Shown here: positions 19,692-29,522 of the stretch, piece after piece
Layout of the letters: each line of letters opens with the position of its first letter
Position numbering within the stretch: the stretch's first letter is position 1
NCBI GenBank assembly: GCA_951394045.1
Contig: OX595993.1
Span: 1,240,001-1,304,000 of the forward strand
Origin: Nitzschia sp. DOCU1
Lineage: Eukaryota > Bacillariophyta > Bacillariophyceae > Bacillariales > Bacillariaceae
Direction: 5' to 3'
Length of the DNA stretch: 64,000 bases
The notes under the pieces: model-generated
Told to the model about the DNA's origin: nothing
What the model saw: only the letters and a program-made list of their open reading frames with translations
The model's database searches: none
Translations under genes and position numbers: made by a program

Positions 19692-21071
19692 ATGGATCAA
19701 CAAGATTCCACGTCCGATCACAGCGTGACAGTGTCGACATTCACATCATCAACGGCACCCAAACGGCGGCGCAACAGCTACTTGATTTACTTTGCGGTCG
19801 TGATATTGTGGCTCTTGGTGGAACTCAACTCCCTTCGATCCCAGCAGCAGTTTTCCATCGACATTGAACGGAACGAAGCTCTTGTTTCGTTGCCAAGAGA
19901 TCACCCAAATTGGGTAAAACCCAAGGCGGATATCTCGCTCGAGAACGAAAATGGTGAAAATGGTGATAGTAACGGTGGAGACGACGATGACGATGATGAA
20001 AGTCCAAGCCATACTAGTCGCAATAGCAGCCATCCGTCAGCTGTCATCTGCAGCATTATTCGAGACGAGAATCGATATCTCGACGAATGGACTTTGTACC
20101 ATCTTGCCTTGGGGTTTGAAAAGATTTATATTTTCGACAATTCGGATACGTCGGCCGCTCAGAGATGGTATGACGAGCATTCCGACAATAGCATCATACA
20201 AAAGGGAGTTCACGTGCACAAATTTCAAACCAAGCATGACAAACGACAATTGCAGGCCTTTCGTGGCTGCATAAAACAGTTTGGAAAGAAGCACACTTGG
20301 GTAGCGTTTTATGACCCAGACGAGTTTCTAGTACTGAAAAAGCATGACAATGTCGTTGATATGTTAACTCATCATTGTCACAATGGATCTTTGGGCGTTA
20401 ACTGGGTGATCTTTGGAACGAGCAATCAAACGGACTACGTGGATGCTCCCGTCACACAACGCTTCCAGTACCATACTGGGGTCGATGGTCACGTCAAAAC
20501 AATTGTCAAAGTTGAGGACTTTCGCGGAATCCAATCCGCACACTGGGTCAAACTAGACGATACACACATGCGTCGTGATACAAATGGAAATCGGATCCGG
20601 GGAGTCAAGCTTGCAGGTAATATAAGAATCTATCGATGATTACTTCTGGCTACTGATTCTGCTGCTCACCTGGCTGATGCCTATCACATTGACTACATCT
20701 TCTATGCAGGAGTCTTCAACCCTACTTACCACCCCGACGGTCCAATCGATACGGCAGCTTTACACCACTACAAATACCGGTCCGTTGAAGAATTCAACGA
20801 CAAAGGATGTTCCCGTGGGTACGTTTGGAACCAAAAGCGGTGTTTTAATCAAACGCTAGACGATCTGCCCGTGGGCCATATTTTCGACGATACTGCATGG
20901 AAATTGTTGCAAAAGTTGGTGCCCAAATATCGAAAGACGGGGACGACAAAATCAAACGAAATCAATACGGTCGCTGTGAACAACAACAAATCGTCCAACC
21001 TTTCGTCTTCTACGAATCGGACAGAACCAGTCGATGCATTCACCGAGACGATGGACGGGGGTGCCTCTTGA
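19692..21071 (+). CDS. GT92-like glycosyltransferase, type II membrane protein
   Basis: Spliced from 19692-20616 and 20710-21071 (428 aa); the 93-bp intron begins GTAATA and ends CAG. Without splicing the frame stops at 20639, before a conserved region. A short basic cytoplasmic tail is followed by one membrane helix at about residues 30-46 and an Asp-rich stalk. The catalytic region starts near residue 116 with CSIIRDENRYLDEWTLYHL. It contains YDPDEFLVL (about 206-213), the expected nucleotide-sugar/metal-binding acidic motif, and after the intron LHHYKYRSVEEF (about 325), all characteristic of the GT92/DUF23-like and PF13704 enzymes. It probably acts in the Golgi on glycans; donor and acceptor are unknown. 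I chose the ATG at 19692 because the longer frame would need a GTG. Confidence 0.82.
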
Positions 21072-21122
21072 GTCAAAAAGGGCCTACCTGGAAGAGTTCA
21101 GAGCGCTTGTAGAGACATTGGA

Positions 21123-21559
21123 ATGTTCGTCTACACAGTTACACCAAGCTACTTTGACAAGCAAGCGTACTGTGTGCTTCCTTTGTGTGCACACCAGATT
21201 AGGTCAGTTATTCCCGAGGGGATCTTCCACCTGGCCACAGATTTGACGGTAGCGCTTGGAAGTTTTCGCAAGCCAAGCCCCCAAGTATCGTCAAACGACA
21301 ATGGAGAACCAGTTGAAGCTGTAGCTGTTCTAGTGTGTTCTCTCTCCATTCCTAGTATTTCAAAGCGCACAAGCCGCCCTTGCCTTCCGCTCTTACTTTT
21401 ATAGCTATGATTGGAACGTCCCATCGATTGTCAGTGATGTGGTCAAAACGGGTGCTTCTGGTCGAACGAGCCAAAGCACTCGACTACTCCGATCTATCTC
21501 AATTGGACTCTTTCGACAAAAATAACAGCAGAAGAACGCCCCCCAATGCCACTATTTGA
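21123..21559 (+). CDS. Possible small two-exon gene or gene remnant
   Basis: Just downstream of the glycosyltransferase. An ATG at 21123 (21123-21284) can be joined over a 71-bp candidate intron (GTATCG at 21285 to a pyrimidine-rich CTAG at 21355) to 21356-21559, giving 121 aa ending at a TGA. The product (FVYTVTPSYFDKQAYCVLPL at the start) is not recognisable. Another frame through 21360-21540 also reads as plausible protein, so the exon choice is insecure. Alternatives are 3' UTR of the upstream gene or a decayed gene. Confidence 0.25.
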
Positions 21560-21717
21560 CGACGAGAGTCTCAAGAGCACCAACTACCTGTCCGCTTTGC
21601 TTTTTCGAAGTGATGAAAAGTCTAAATTGTATAATAGATTAAGCTCTAAACACCCTGGTGTCGTGTCGAAACGAGCATCCAGCCAAATATTCGCACAGTC
21701 GTGAGGACCACGCTCTA

Positions 21718-22654
21718 CTAGTTCGTCACCGTGACATTCACCATATCCTCCTCTTCTATACGTGCACCACTGCTTCCATCCATGAAATAGTGAAATCGGG
21801 GGTTCTTCCATTTGATAATGGATCCTTGCTTGAGACCCGGCAGCGAACGGGAATTTGTGTATGCAGCGACCCTTCTGATGACTCCTACTCGATCTTTACA
21901 GGAAAATACTTGGCGCATCATACTCTCATCCAACATTGCTCGAACTTCCAGTGTCCCCCCTTCAACTGGCCGGCCTCCATGGGCTTCCACCTGTTCCCAC
22001 GTAAGTGGCAATGCCTTGGCAATCTTCTCAGTGGGAACGCACTCCTGTTTATGAGCCTTCCAAGCTTGTTTCTGGCATTCTTTCGTGCAGTAAGATATCT
22101 TCTTACACCGACTGCAGCACATGAGTTTTTCTGTGCTTACTTTCTTGCAGTATGCGCAGGTAAACATGTCCGCTCGGCTTGTTTTAGTGGGGGGAGGGGC
22201 AGCCACACTCTCGTAGATTTTCTGGGTCTCAGGGCCTCCGAATTCCATTGTAGTTTTCCCTGGGTTTTGTTGCGACCATGCCTGCAAGATAGCCCGCTGC
22301 TGCATGTCATTATTATTCTTTTCTCGCATGGCCGCTCTCTTTGCCGATTCCACATCTTTGCCCTCCTTGGCGAAGCGATGGAGCTTGGCCTCAATATCTT
22401 TCAGATGCTTGCGATGCTGCTTGAAAATCGCCTCGGATGGTCTTGGGCGCATACGTTCCATTCCTTCCAGTGCACTCACAACAAGAGCGTATTCCTCGCG
22501 CCTTTTCCACTTCGGTTTTCTTTTTGACGAGACCTGCCTCCTCTTCGATGATTCGGTTTTGCATGTCAAATGCCATGCAACACTCGTGGCAGATTTCTCG
22601 GCGATGTTCTTTGCAGAATATCCTTCCGATGCTGTCGTGTGTGATATCGGACAT
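21718..22654 (-). CDS. MYND zinc-finger protein, with apparent single-base frameshift
   Basis: Two overlapping minus-strand frames together make one protein. The first starts at ATG 22654 (MSDITHDSIGRIFCKEHRRE) and has a Cys/His-rich start (CHECC). The second begins near 22500 and runs to 21718. The natural join near 22490-22510 needs a +1 step, and no intron of plausible size fits. The second part contains a full MYND finger (CAYCKKVSTEKLMCC, then CSRC, YC, CQKQAWKAHKQEC), which usually binds short proline-containing peptides. The C-terminus (VEAHGGRPVEGGTLEVRAML) resembles the tail of many diatom MYND proteins. A homopolymer-rich stretch (AAAAAGAAAACC) lies at the join, so a sequencing or assembly error is as likely as a real mutation. 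Confidence 0.7.
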
Positions 22655-23133
22655 TGTAGCTGTTGTTATTGTTGTTTCCGACTGAAGCAGAAAGAGTGTC
22701 AGTAGTGGACAAAAGAGGAGGAGAGTTATGGTGGTTGAGAAGGAAAATGAAAAAGACAGGATTTCATCGCTGAGAGAGACGCCGACGGAGATCGATGAGA
22801 AACTCGTTTTTACCACAGTACCTCATGGCCTACTCCTACTACGTACGTACGATAATGGGCATGCCTTGATGTGCTTGGTATGTCCGCCGCCCGTGTGAAC
22901 GAACCGGAAACTCGCGACGGGACTGAAAAATCTGTACGCCGGCATGCACGGCGCACCCGCCCGCCACACTACGCGACACGAGCGAGAAGTGTCTTCGACT
23001 TCGTGTTGCTTCCCTGTTGTGAAGAAGTTGACCATGGAAAAGTCATTCTGATAGTTCTTTCTTTTTGCATCTTTTCTCCCGAGGAGCTGAACTACCGTAC
23101 TCCCTTTCTCCCCTCTAGTTCTAAGTATCTAGC
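22655..23133. other. Divergent promoter region between MYND and Serinc genes
   Basis: 479 bp between the two start codons, transcribed outwards in both directions. A tandem CGTACGTACG-like word lies near 22840-22850. No gene seen. Confidence 0.5.
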
Positions 23134-24598
23134 ATGGGTCAAACGATTTCGCTGGCCGCAGTCTACTGCGTTTGCAGTGCAGGCGCTTCCCTTTGTCAAT
23201 CCTGCTTTGGCACAACGGCTCCCGGAACCACCGGCCGCAAACGCAGCGTCTTGTTGTTGAGTATCGCCATAATCATGGCCCTATGGTTTCAGTACAATGT
23301 CGGTCCAGGCATTGTTTCCCAGTCAGGCTGGGTCTGGAAGACTTATCGTGTTATTCCAGGCAGCGGAAAGTGGGTTTATCATGCCTGGTTTGATTCCTGT
23401 GAACAATACGAAGATGACGAAGATCTCCTGGCACAATGTGCGGGGAACGCCGGTGTGATGCGCCCCACCTTTTTGGCCGCATTTTACTTTGGCGCAAATG
23501 CCATTGCTACAAGGATCGTTCCTGTGTTGAACAAGGAAGCTTGGCCCGCCAAGTATTCCCTGTACTTTTTTGGACTCGTCATTAGCATGTTCATTGAATC
23601 GCATCCCTTCTTTACGGGTTTCTTCTTGTGGCTTGCGCGATTCGGGGCAGGCGCGTTTGTGGTGTTGCAGCAAATTATTCTCGTGGATGTGGCCTATAAT
23701 TTCAATGATTCGTTTGTTGAAAAAGCAAACGAGGCAGATCGTCTTTCGTATGGAAGTGGAAGTGGCTGGCTTCAAGCAATCGTGGGGTTGTGCGTTGCCT
23801 TTTATTCGGCGGCGATCATTGGCATTGGATTCTTGTACAACACATTTGATGACTGCGCTGGAAACACCTGGGTTATTACTCTCTCCTTGCTGGCCGTTGT
23901 GGGTATGACAGTACTACAATTGTCGGGAACGGAGGGATCTCTTCTAACCAGTGCGGTCATTTCGCTCTATGTTGTGTACTTGTCCTACACTATCGTTTCC
24001 AAGAACCCCACATACGAATGCAACCCTCACTTGGGCGAAAATGACGTATGGGGCATTACCATCGGTTTGTTGTTGACAATTGTTAGGTAAGCGAGGGGGG
24101 AAATGCTTTCGTGGTCCTGGTTTATCTAACAATTGTTTTTCCTAACAATTGTTTTTCCGTCGCAGTATGGTCTGGACTGGATGGAGCTGGAGTGCCGAGG
24201 CCCGATTGAGTGTCGAGTCGGTCCAGACAGCCAATGCGGTGGCACCTACTCAGCAGCCTCAGTCATTGGGAGACGGCGTTAATTTGGAGGTTCCCTTTTT
24301 GGCAGCCAACGATCAACCTACCACCGGTGTAGTTACGGCTTCTGGAGGCGCCGAATCTGCCAGTTTGGATCATGTTTGGAAGCTCAACGTTGTCATGGCG
24401 TTGATTTCTTGCTATGTCGCCATGATTTTGACAAACTGGGGAACTATCAATGGATTGGATGAAAATCACAATGCTGCCAACCCGACGGTCGGCCGCATCA
24501 ACATGGCAATTTTGGGAATCTCGCAGTGGCTAACGATTGCACTTTATTCGTGGACCCTGGTGGCACCGCGGCTCTTTCCGGATCGGGACTTTTCGTAA
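23134..24598 (+). CDS. Serinc/TMS1 family membrane protein
   Basis: Spliced from 23134-24086 and 24166-24598 (461 aa). About ten hydrophobic helices. Family features are the Cys-rich start after MGQ (AVYCVCSAGASLCQSC), RPTFLAAFYFGANAIATR, IESHPFFTGFFLWLARFGAG, and the C-terminal pattern LNVVMALISCYVAMILTNWG followed by SQWLTIALYSWTLVAP. Serinc proteins are intrinsic membrane proteins of the secretory pathway and plasma membrane; animal members act as lipid scramblases and were earlier linked to serine incorporation into lipids. The length matches the family. The frame continues only after removal of the 79-bp intron. Convergent with the GH3 gene, 164 bp apart. Confidence 0.92.
24087..24165 (+). 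other. Serinc intron with tandem repeats complementary to the 5' splice junction
   Basis: 79-bp GT-AG intron. It holds two perfect copies of CTAACAATTGTTTTTC (24126-24141 and 24142-24157). The first 11 bases of each are the reverse complement of the last 11 exon bases (24076-24086). In RNA, either copy could pair with the exon end beside the 5' splice site. Confidence 0.8.
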
Positions 24599-24762
24599 AT
24601 AATGACAAATATCGTATGACTAATAGATAAATTCTCGACTAGCATGAAGCCCATGTGTTATTAGAAACGACATCTACATCTACTAGGAACCATGCTATCC
24701 TCTTGCCAATGGAAACAGCTCTGTTCCATTGTCATTCCACAAGGAGGACAGTGCAGTGGCTA

Positions 24763-27142
24763 TCAAAAGCTCGTTTCGGTGACAGCAGAATCAAGGGTGC
24801 CATGTACACGAATCGATTTCGTCACTGCAGTGTTGGATACTACTTGTGCTTTGATCATGTGCAGCCCTGTTGCAGCTACCGGCTTTTCAGACGCCGAGTC
24901 CCACAATTCAAAAGTGTTTTGATTGATTTCGATTTGCAAGATTTGCGATTCCCCCACTGCAAGCAAAGACGTCCCCTGAAACCCCACAAGCTTTTGCCGA
25001 ATAGAAGCGACCGAAGAACAAGGGAGCCAAAAGAAAAGTACCGTCTGACTTCCTTTCATCGGGCCAAGGTTGGTGACTCGAACAGTCAACTTCACCGAGC
25101 TGTGGGAAGTATCCAGAATGAGCGGCCCTTCCTCGACAGCGTCCATCCACTCGATCGACCATTCACTATAGGAGAGGCCATGGCCAAACCAAAACTCGGC
25201 GTCCCCAGTGTAGTACATATAGGTGCGCCCGACACCCACATTCAGGCCCATCTCTGTCAAAGGAATCTCCTCTACGTAGGAAGGTGGATACATCGTAGCC
25301 GCAAGCTTCCCGGTGGGATTGTACTCGCCAAACAGTACTCTCGCCATGGCCTCGGATGCCATCACGCCACCGTAGGATGCTGAAAGAATGGCCGATGATT
25401 TTGCAACGACATCCTCTCCCAGCGAAAGGGAGCCTCCGTGGACCAACACCACAATAGTCTTTTCCGCGGCAACGTCCAATACTGCTCGCACCAACTCCTG
25501 TTGTAGGCCAGGAAGGACGGTTTCGGTCCGGTCATGCCCTTCTGCTTCTTGAGTAGTATCTATTCCAACGATGAGGATCACTCGGTCGGCTTCAATGGCG
25601 ACTTCCACGGCCTTTTCGATTTCGTTGAGATCAGACGTCGCGACAAAACAGCCTTGCACTGTAGAAACGTTTTGCCTTGTCCGTTTGGAGATGGCAGCTA
25701 CAGGGGTTTCAATACAATCGAAATTATTCTCGTCCTTCTTTTTTCTCGGACAGAGCTCACCTGCGTAGTTGCTTGCGAATACCTCCGTTCCGAAAATGTG
25801 GGGTCCAATCAAGGTGAGCTTCTGATTTGGATCCAAGGGGAGGATAGCCTCGGTATGCTTCAGTAGGACAATGCTCTGTAGTGCCGCCGCGAGCGCCAGC
25901 GATTTATGCGAGCCAACCAGGTCAATTGCCTTCTTTGGATCGTCCTCCTTGGTATCAAACAAGCCAAGTCGAAATTGTAGTGATGCCAGTCGTTCAAACG
26001 TCGCGTCAATGGCGGAGGCTGCAAACAATCCCCGATGAAAAGCTTCGAGTAGTCCATTGTGGTATACATTACCACAATTTACATCTACCGTCGCACGGAC
26101 AGCCTGGGCCGAAGCGTCCACAGCATCCTTGGCAACATTATGGCCATTCTTGTTAATGGTATCTTGCAACGCACCACAATCCGTCACCAAATAACCCTTG
26201 AAATTCCAGGACTCTCGCAGCATCGTTACCTGTAGATCAGTGCTGAGACAGGATGGAATACCATTGATGGCATTGTAACTACACATGATTCCAGCTGCAC
26301 CGGCTTGCACACATTCCTGAAACGGGACAAAATAATAGTTGTGGAGATCGGAATCTGATACACGAGCATCAAAGTTGTGTCGTGTGTGGCCTTTCCAACT
26401 TTCCAAACTGTTGGCGACAAAATGCTTGCAACAAGCCGCTACTTGCATGCGAGTATCACCCTCATTCTTCCCTTGCTGTAAACCTTGAACAAAATTTCGA
26501 GCGTATAAAGAGGTCAACAATGGATCCTCACCAGGCGCTAAGAAGCACAAATGGGGCAAAATGTCAAAAATAAGAATCGCCATGACGATGAGACTCGATC
26601 ATGCCCCAGTTCATCACCATACCTTCTTGATTCCGACCCCACCGCGGATCTCGTTGCATATTGACATTTGGGCTCCAAAAAGTTATTCCATCCCCAACCG
26701 ACATATCATGATTTCGCAACTGCGAAATGGCCCGTCCTTCTTTTCCAATCGCCGTCCCAATGGCTCGATAGAGCGAAGCATTAAACGAATTTCCAAGACC
26801 CGATGGACAAGGAAAGCTCGTCGGACAATGTGTAACGTTATTGTATGTGACACAAGGTTCCAAAGCACCATGCAATCCCTCGGACCACCATTGGTACGGT
26901 GGGATTCCGAGTGGATCATATCCAGCGGCCCTGTAGCTCATCATGGCAATTTTGGATTCGGTAGGAATTCGAGACACGTAGTCGTCGACGCGATCTTGAA
27001 TACTGAGAGAAGAATTGCAAAAGGGAAGATGATATATGGGATCATCGTCACGGCAAACATTGGACCAGAGTGGCTCGGACAAAGCCGGACATGGCAAAAC
27101 AAATGCCGCAACGACCAATGACACTGCTCGTAAGTGCCACAT
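24763..27142 (-). CDS. Secreted glycoside hydrolase family 3, beta-xylosidase-like
   Basis: Spliced from 27142-26623 and 26537-24763 (764 aa, normal for plant-type BXL enzymes); the intron is 85 bp. A signal peptide (MWHLRAVSLVVAAFVLPCPALS) is followed by the GH3 N-terminal barrel: YQWWSEGLHGAL, FWSPNVNMQRDPRWGRNQE joined across the intron to APGEDPLLTSLYAR, KHFVANS, MCSYNAINGIPSC, and GYLVTDCGAL with the expected nucleophile Asp near 293. The C-terminal alpha/beta sandwich (LIGPHIFG, VILIVGIDTTQEAEGHDR) and a fibronectin-III-like end (VRVTNLGPMKGSQTVLFFW) are present. It is predicted to release xylose or arabinose from oligosaccharides outside the cell or in the vacuole. The join restores the conserved GRNQEAPGEDP motif exactly. 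Confidence 0.92.
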
Positions 27143-27577
27143 TCGTCACTAACAGCGCCAGAGTTTCAAAAAGAAGCAATGTCAAAACTAGTAGTAGCAC
27201 CCTCAAGCCAAGCGGTGCTTCATCTAGAGGGAGAACGACAAAGCAAAAGTGGAAAACGTTGTGTTGGAAGGGGGAGAATGACGATGCTGTCATCACCGCG
27301 AGCATCACTTACCCCGTAATTTGACGCTCCATATCTTTTGTCGCCAAAAGATTTTTCTTTCTTTTGCGCGAACAAGTGCGCGCCCCCAAAATTGAACCGT
27401 CTTCCATCGATCGTGTGTTCAAAATGCACGATATGAATTTCCCCCTAATTACAATGATGCTCACAACGACAGTCGACCATGCGAACAGCCACTCATTTCT
27501 TCCGATATCACCGCATAGGTTTCATTTCTGCTTGAACCATCCATCCCTTGATACCCAGCATTCTGAAAGTGGCGACA
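27143..27577. other. Divergent promoter region between GH3 and oxygenase genes
   Basis: 435 bp between the start codons of genes transcribed outwards. Short plus-strand frames here carry no family signature. No element recognised. Confidence 0.5.
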
Positions 27578-28627
27578 ATGATGCAACGTGGTTGTAGGAT
27601 GGCCACTTTCCCGAGGGGCAGACGCGCTTGTTGGAGGCAGTTTCTGCGATTAGAATCATCCGCTCCCGCCGCCCCTAAGCATACTGCTTTCTGGTCTCTG
27701 GACAAGGTCCCGATTATTGACATGTCTTTGCCTCCTGCGGCTTTGGGGGCCGCTGTTCACGAAGCTTGCACGACGGTCGGGTTCTTTCATGTGGTAAATC
27801 ACGGCGTTTCTCAGGAATTGCAAGCACGCGTCTTGGACGCGACTCGCCGCTTTTTTGAATTGTCATTGGAAGACAAGGAGGCATTGAGTGTAGCACACTC
27901 CAACTCCTATCGAGGCTATCAACGAGTGGGTGTCAATATTACTCAAACGAAACTGGATGGACACGAAGCCTTGGATTTGGTGTCCGAGTCGACACGCGCC
28001 GACAGAAAACGAGCTGATGGATTGACGAATTATGGAAAGAATCAATGGCCAGACCATCAGCTACCCGCACTGAGACCCATGCTAGAAGATGAATACATTC
28101 CACAAATGACAAACGTGGGTAATCGCCTCTTATCGGCTGCTGCGCTTGGCTTGGGGCTAGGGGAAGACTTTTTTCGCCCCTACTTTACCGATGCCTATTG
28201 GTCGATGCGACTCGTCCACTATCCGGCGGCAAACACTCACAATTATGACTTTGGAGTGGGAGAACACTCGGATTATGGTGTCTTTACGATGATTTTGTGT
28301 GATCATGTCCAGAATACTCTCCAGATTCGACCCAAGGGCCAGGACGACTGGGTGACGGTCGATCCCATTGACAACGGCTTTGTGTGTAATATTGGAGACA
28401 TGTTGGCCCGATGGACCAACAATATATACGTCTCGACGCCACATCGTGTCTTGAGGCCCGTGGATCAGTCACGATTGAGTGTTCCCTTTTTCTTTGACCC
28501 AAACTATGATAGCCTTATTGCTCCCATACCCAAGCTGGTGGAACAATCTGGCCGACCAGCCTGCTTTGAGCCTATTTTATATGGAGATCATTTGTTGGGC
28601 AAGACGAGCAAGAATTTTGTCATTTGA
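27578..28627 (+). CDS. 2-oxoglutarate/Fe(II)-dependent oxygenase (IPNS/ACC-oxidase-like)
   Basis: 349 residues from ATG 27578 (27599 is an equally good start; the longest frame would need TTG). A basic N-terminus (MATFPRGRRACWRQFLRL) could be a mitochondrial presequence. The DIOX_N region runs from VPIIDMS through FFHVVNHGVSQE. The catalytic core has the full metal triad in HSDYGVFTM (His230, Asp232) and TPHRVL (His289), with the 2-oxoglutarate Arg299 in RLSVPFF. In this fold Fe(II) activates oxygen to hydroxylate or oxidise a small molecule. The substrate cannot be told from sequence; eukaryotic algal members are mostly uncharacterised. Single exon. Confidence 0.88.
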   Translation: MMQRGCRMATFPRGRRACWRQFLRLESSAPAAPKHTAFWSLDKVPIIDMSLPPAALGAAVHEACTTVGFFHVVNHGVSQELQARVLDATRRFFELSLEDKEALSVAHSNSYRGYQRVGVNITQTKLDGHEALDLVSESTRADRKRADGLTNYGKNQWPDHQLPALRPMLEDEYIPQMTNVGNRLLSAAALGLGLGEDFFRPYFTDAYWSMRLVHYPAANTHNYDFGVGEHSDYGVFTMILCDHVQNTLQIRPKGQDDWVTVDPIDNGFVCNIGDMLARWTNNIYVSTPHRVLRPVDQSRLSVPFFFDPNYDSLIAPIPKLVEQSGRPACFEPILYGDHLLGKTSKNFVI

Positions 28628-29522
28628 TTGTGAAGAAACGAATGAAAGTGGTTCGTATAGAAAGTAAGAACTGCCGGTTCCCCACCTTGGCACCTTCTGC
28701 TTTTCAAGGCAGTAGTCGTCAAGAGCAGATCCACTCACTGCGGCGGATGCATTGGGACAGGCGCTCGAGCGACTGCTACTTCCACATGTTGATCTGATAC
28801 GGTCAAGGTCCCCAATTAGGCCCCCTTTAACCTCTTTCAATTAGTTTTCAAAGTTTGAAAGCTCCGACTTGGCTGGCTGGATTATTGCGTCCTCGTGGTA
28901 GTAGTGGCCATACTACTACTCTTTGCTGCTGCTTTTACATAAAATACTTACAAGCTAGAAGCATTATCACAATTTCTTGTACTTGAGTAGCAGTAGTAGC
29001 TAGCTAGAGAGAGGGCCTGGGTATCCCCACTACCGCAATATGAAATAAACTCGACATTTCAGGTTCGCGATTTCTGGAGCCGACGTCACGGAGACTCGAC
29101 TCATTCGATCCGGGTTCCTGACGTCACTTCCTGTTCGCCTTCAGTTCGTCTATCTGACTGTCTCAGGCGACTACTTCGATCACGACCAACAGGATTTGAA
29201 TTAGATTTCGTCGGTGGTCACTTATCTACATGAAAATGACACCATACAGTGCGATGAAAGAAGAGGCCAATGACTTGAGGGCATCGCACAATATCTACAG
29301 CGGTTATCCTCTGTTGAGTGCTTCTTTGTTTGATTTCGAAAAGGGCGCAGCAGAGAGGCTTGTCAAGTTAATTGGAAGGGGGAAAGGGGAAGCTTCTTCG
29401 TTTTGGGGAGTTCCGAATGAGCCACGACTGGTTTATCCATCCTACTTTTATCGCTCTATCAAGTGAGAGAACTGAAGTGTTGTGACTTATGTGATTGAGA
29501 ATTAAAATCAATAACTCCCGTC
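28628..29522. other. Intergenic region
   Basis: 3' flank of the oxygenase gene and promoter of the 973-residue protein. A 78-codon frame at 29230-29466 lies in the likely leader; it has no recognisable features. CTACTACT and TAGCTAGCTAGAGAG-type simple repeats occur at 28905-29010. Confidence 0.5.

Noticed and set aside
20617..20639. Stop at 20639 as the true end of the glycosyltransferase
   Set aside because: The codons after 20616 are intron sequence; splicing to 20710 restores HHYKYRSVEEF, a conserved part of the family.
22480..22540. Programmed +1 ribosomal frameshift in the MYND gene
   Set aside because: No clear slippery stop-codon context of known type; a nearby homopolymer makes a sequence error or ordinary mutation simpler.
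29230..29466. 78-codon frame before the 973-residue protein as a separate gene
   Set aside because: It lies in the probable leader, has no recognisable motif and is of chance length. It could be an upstream ORF but nothing supports that.
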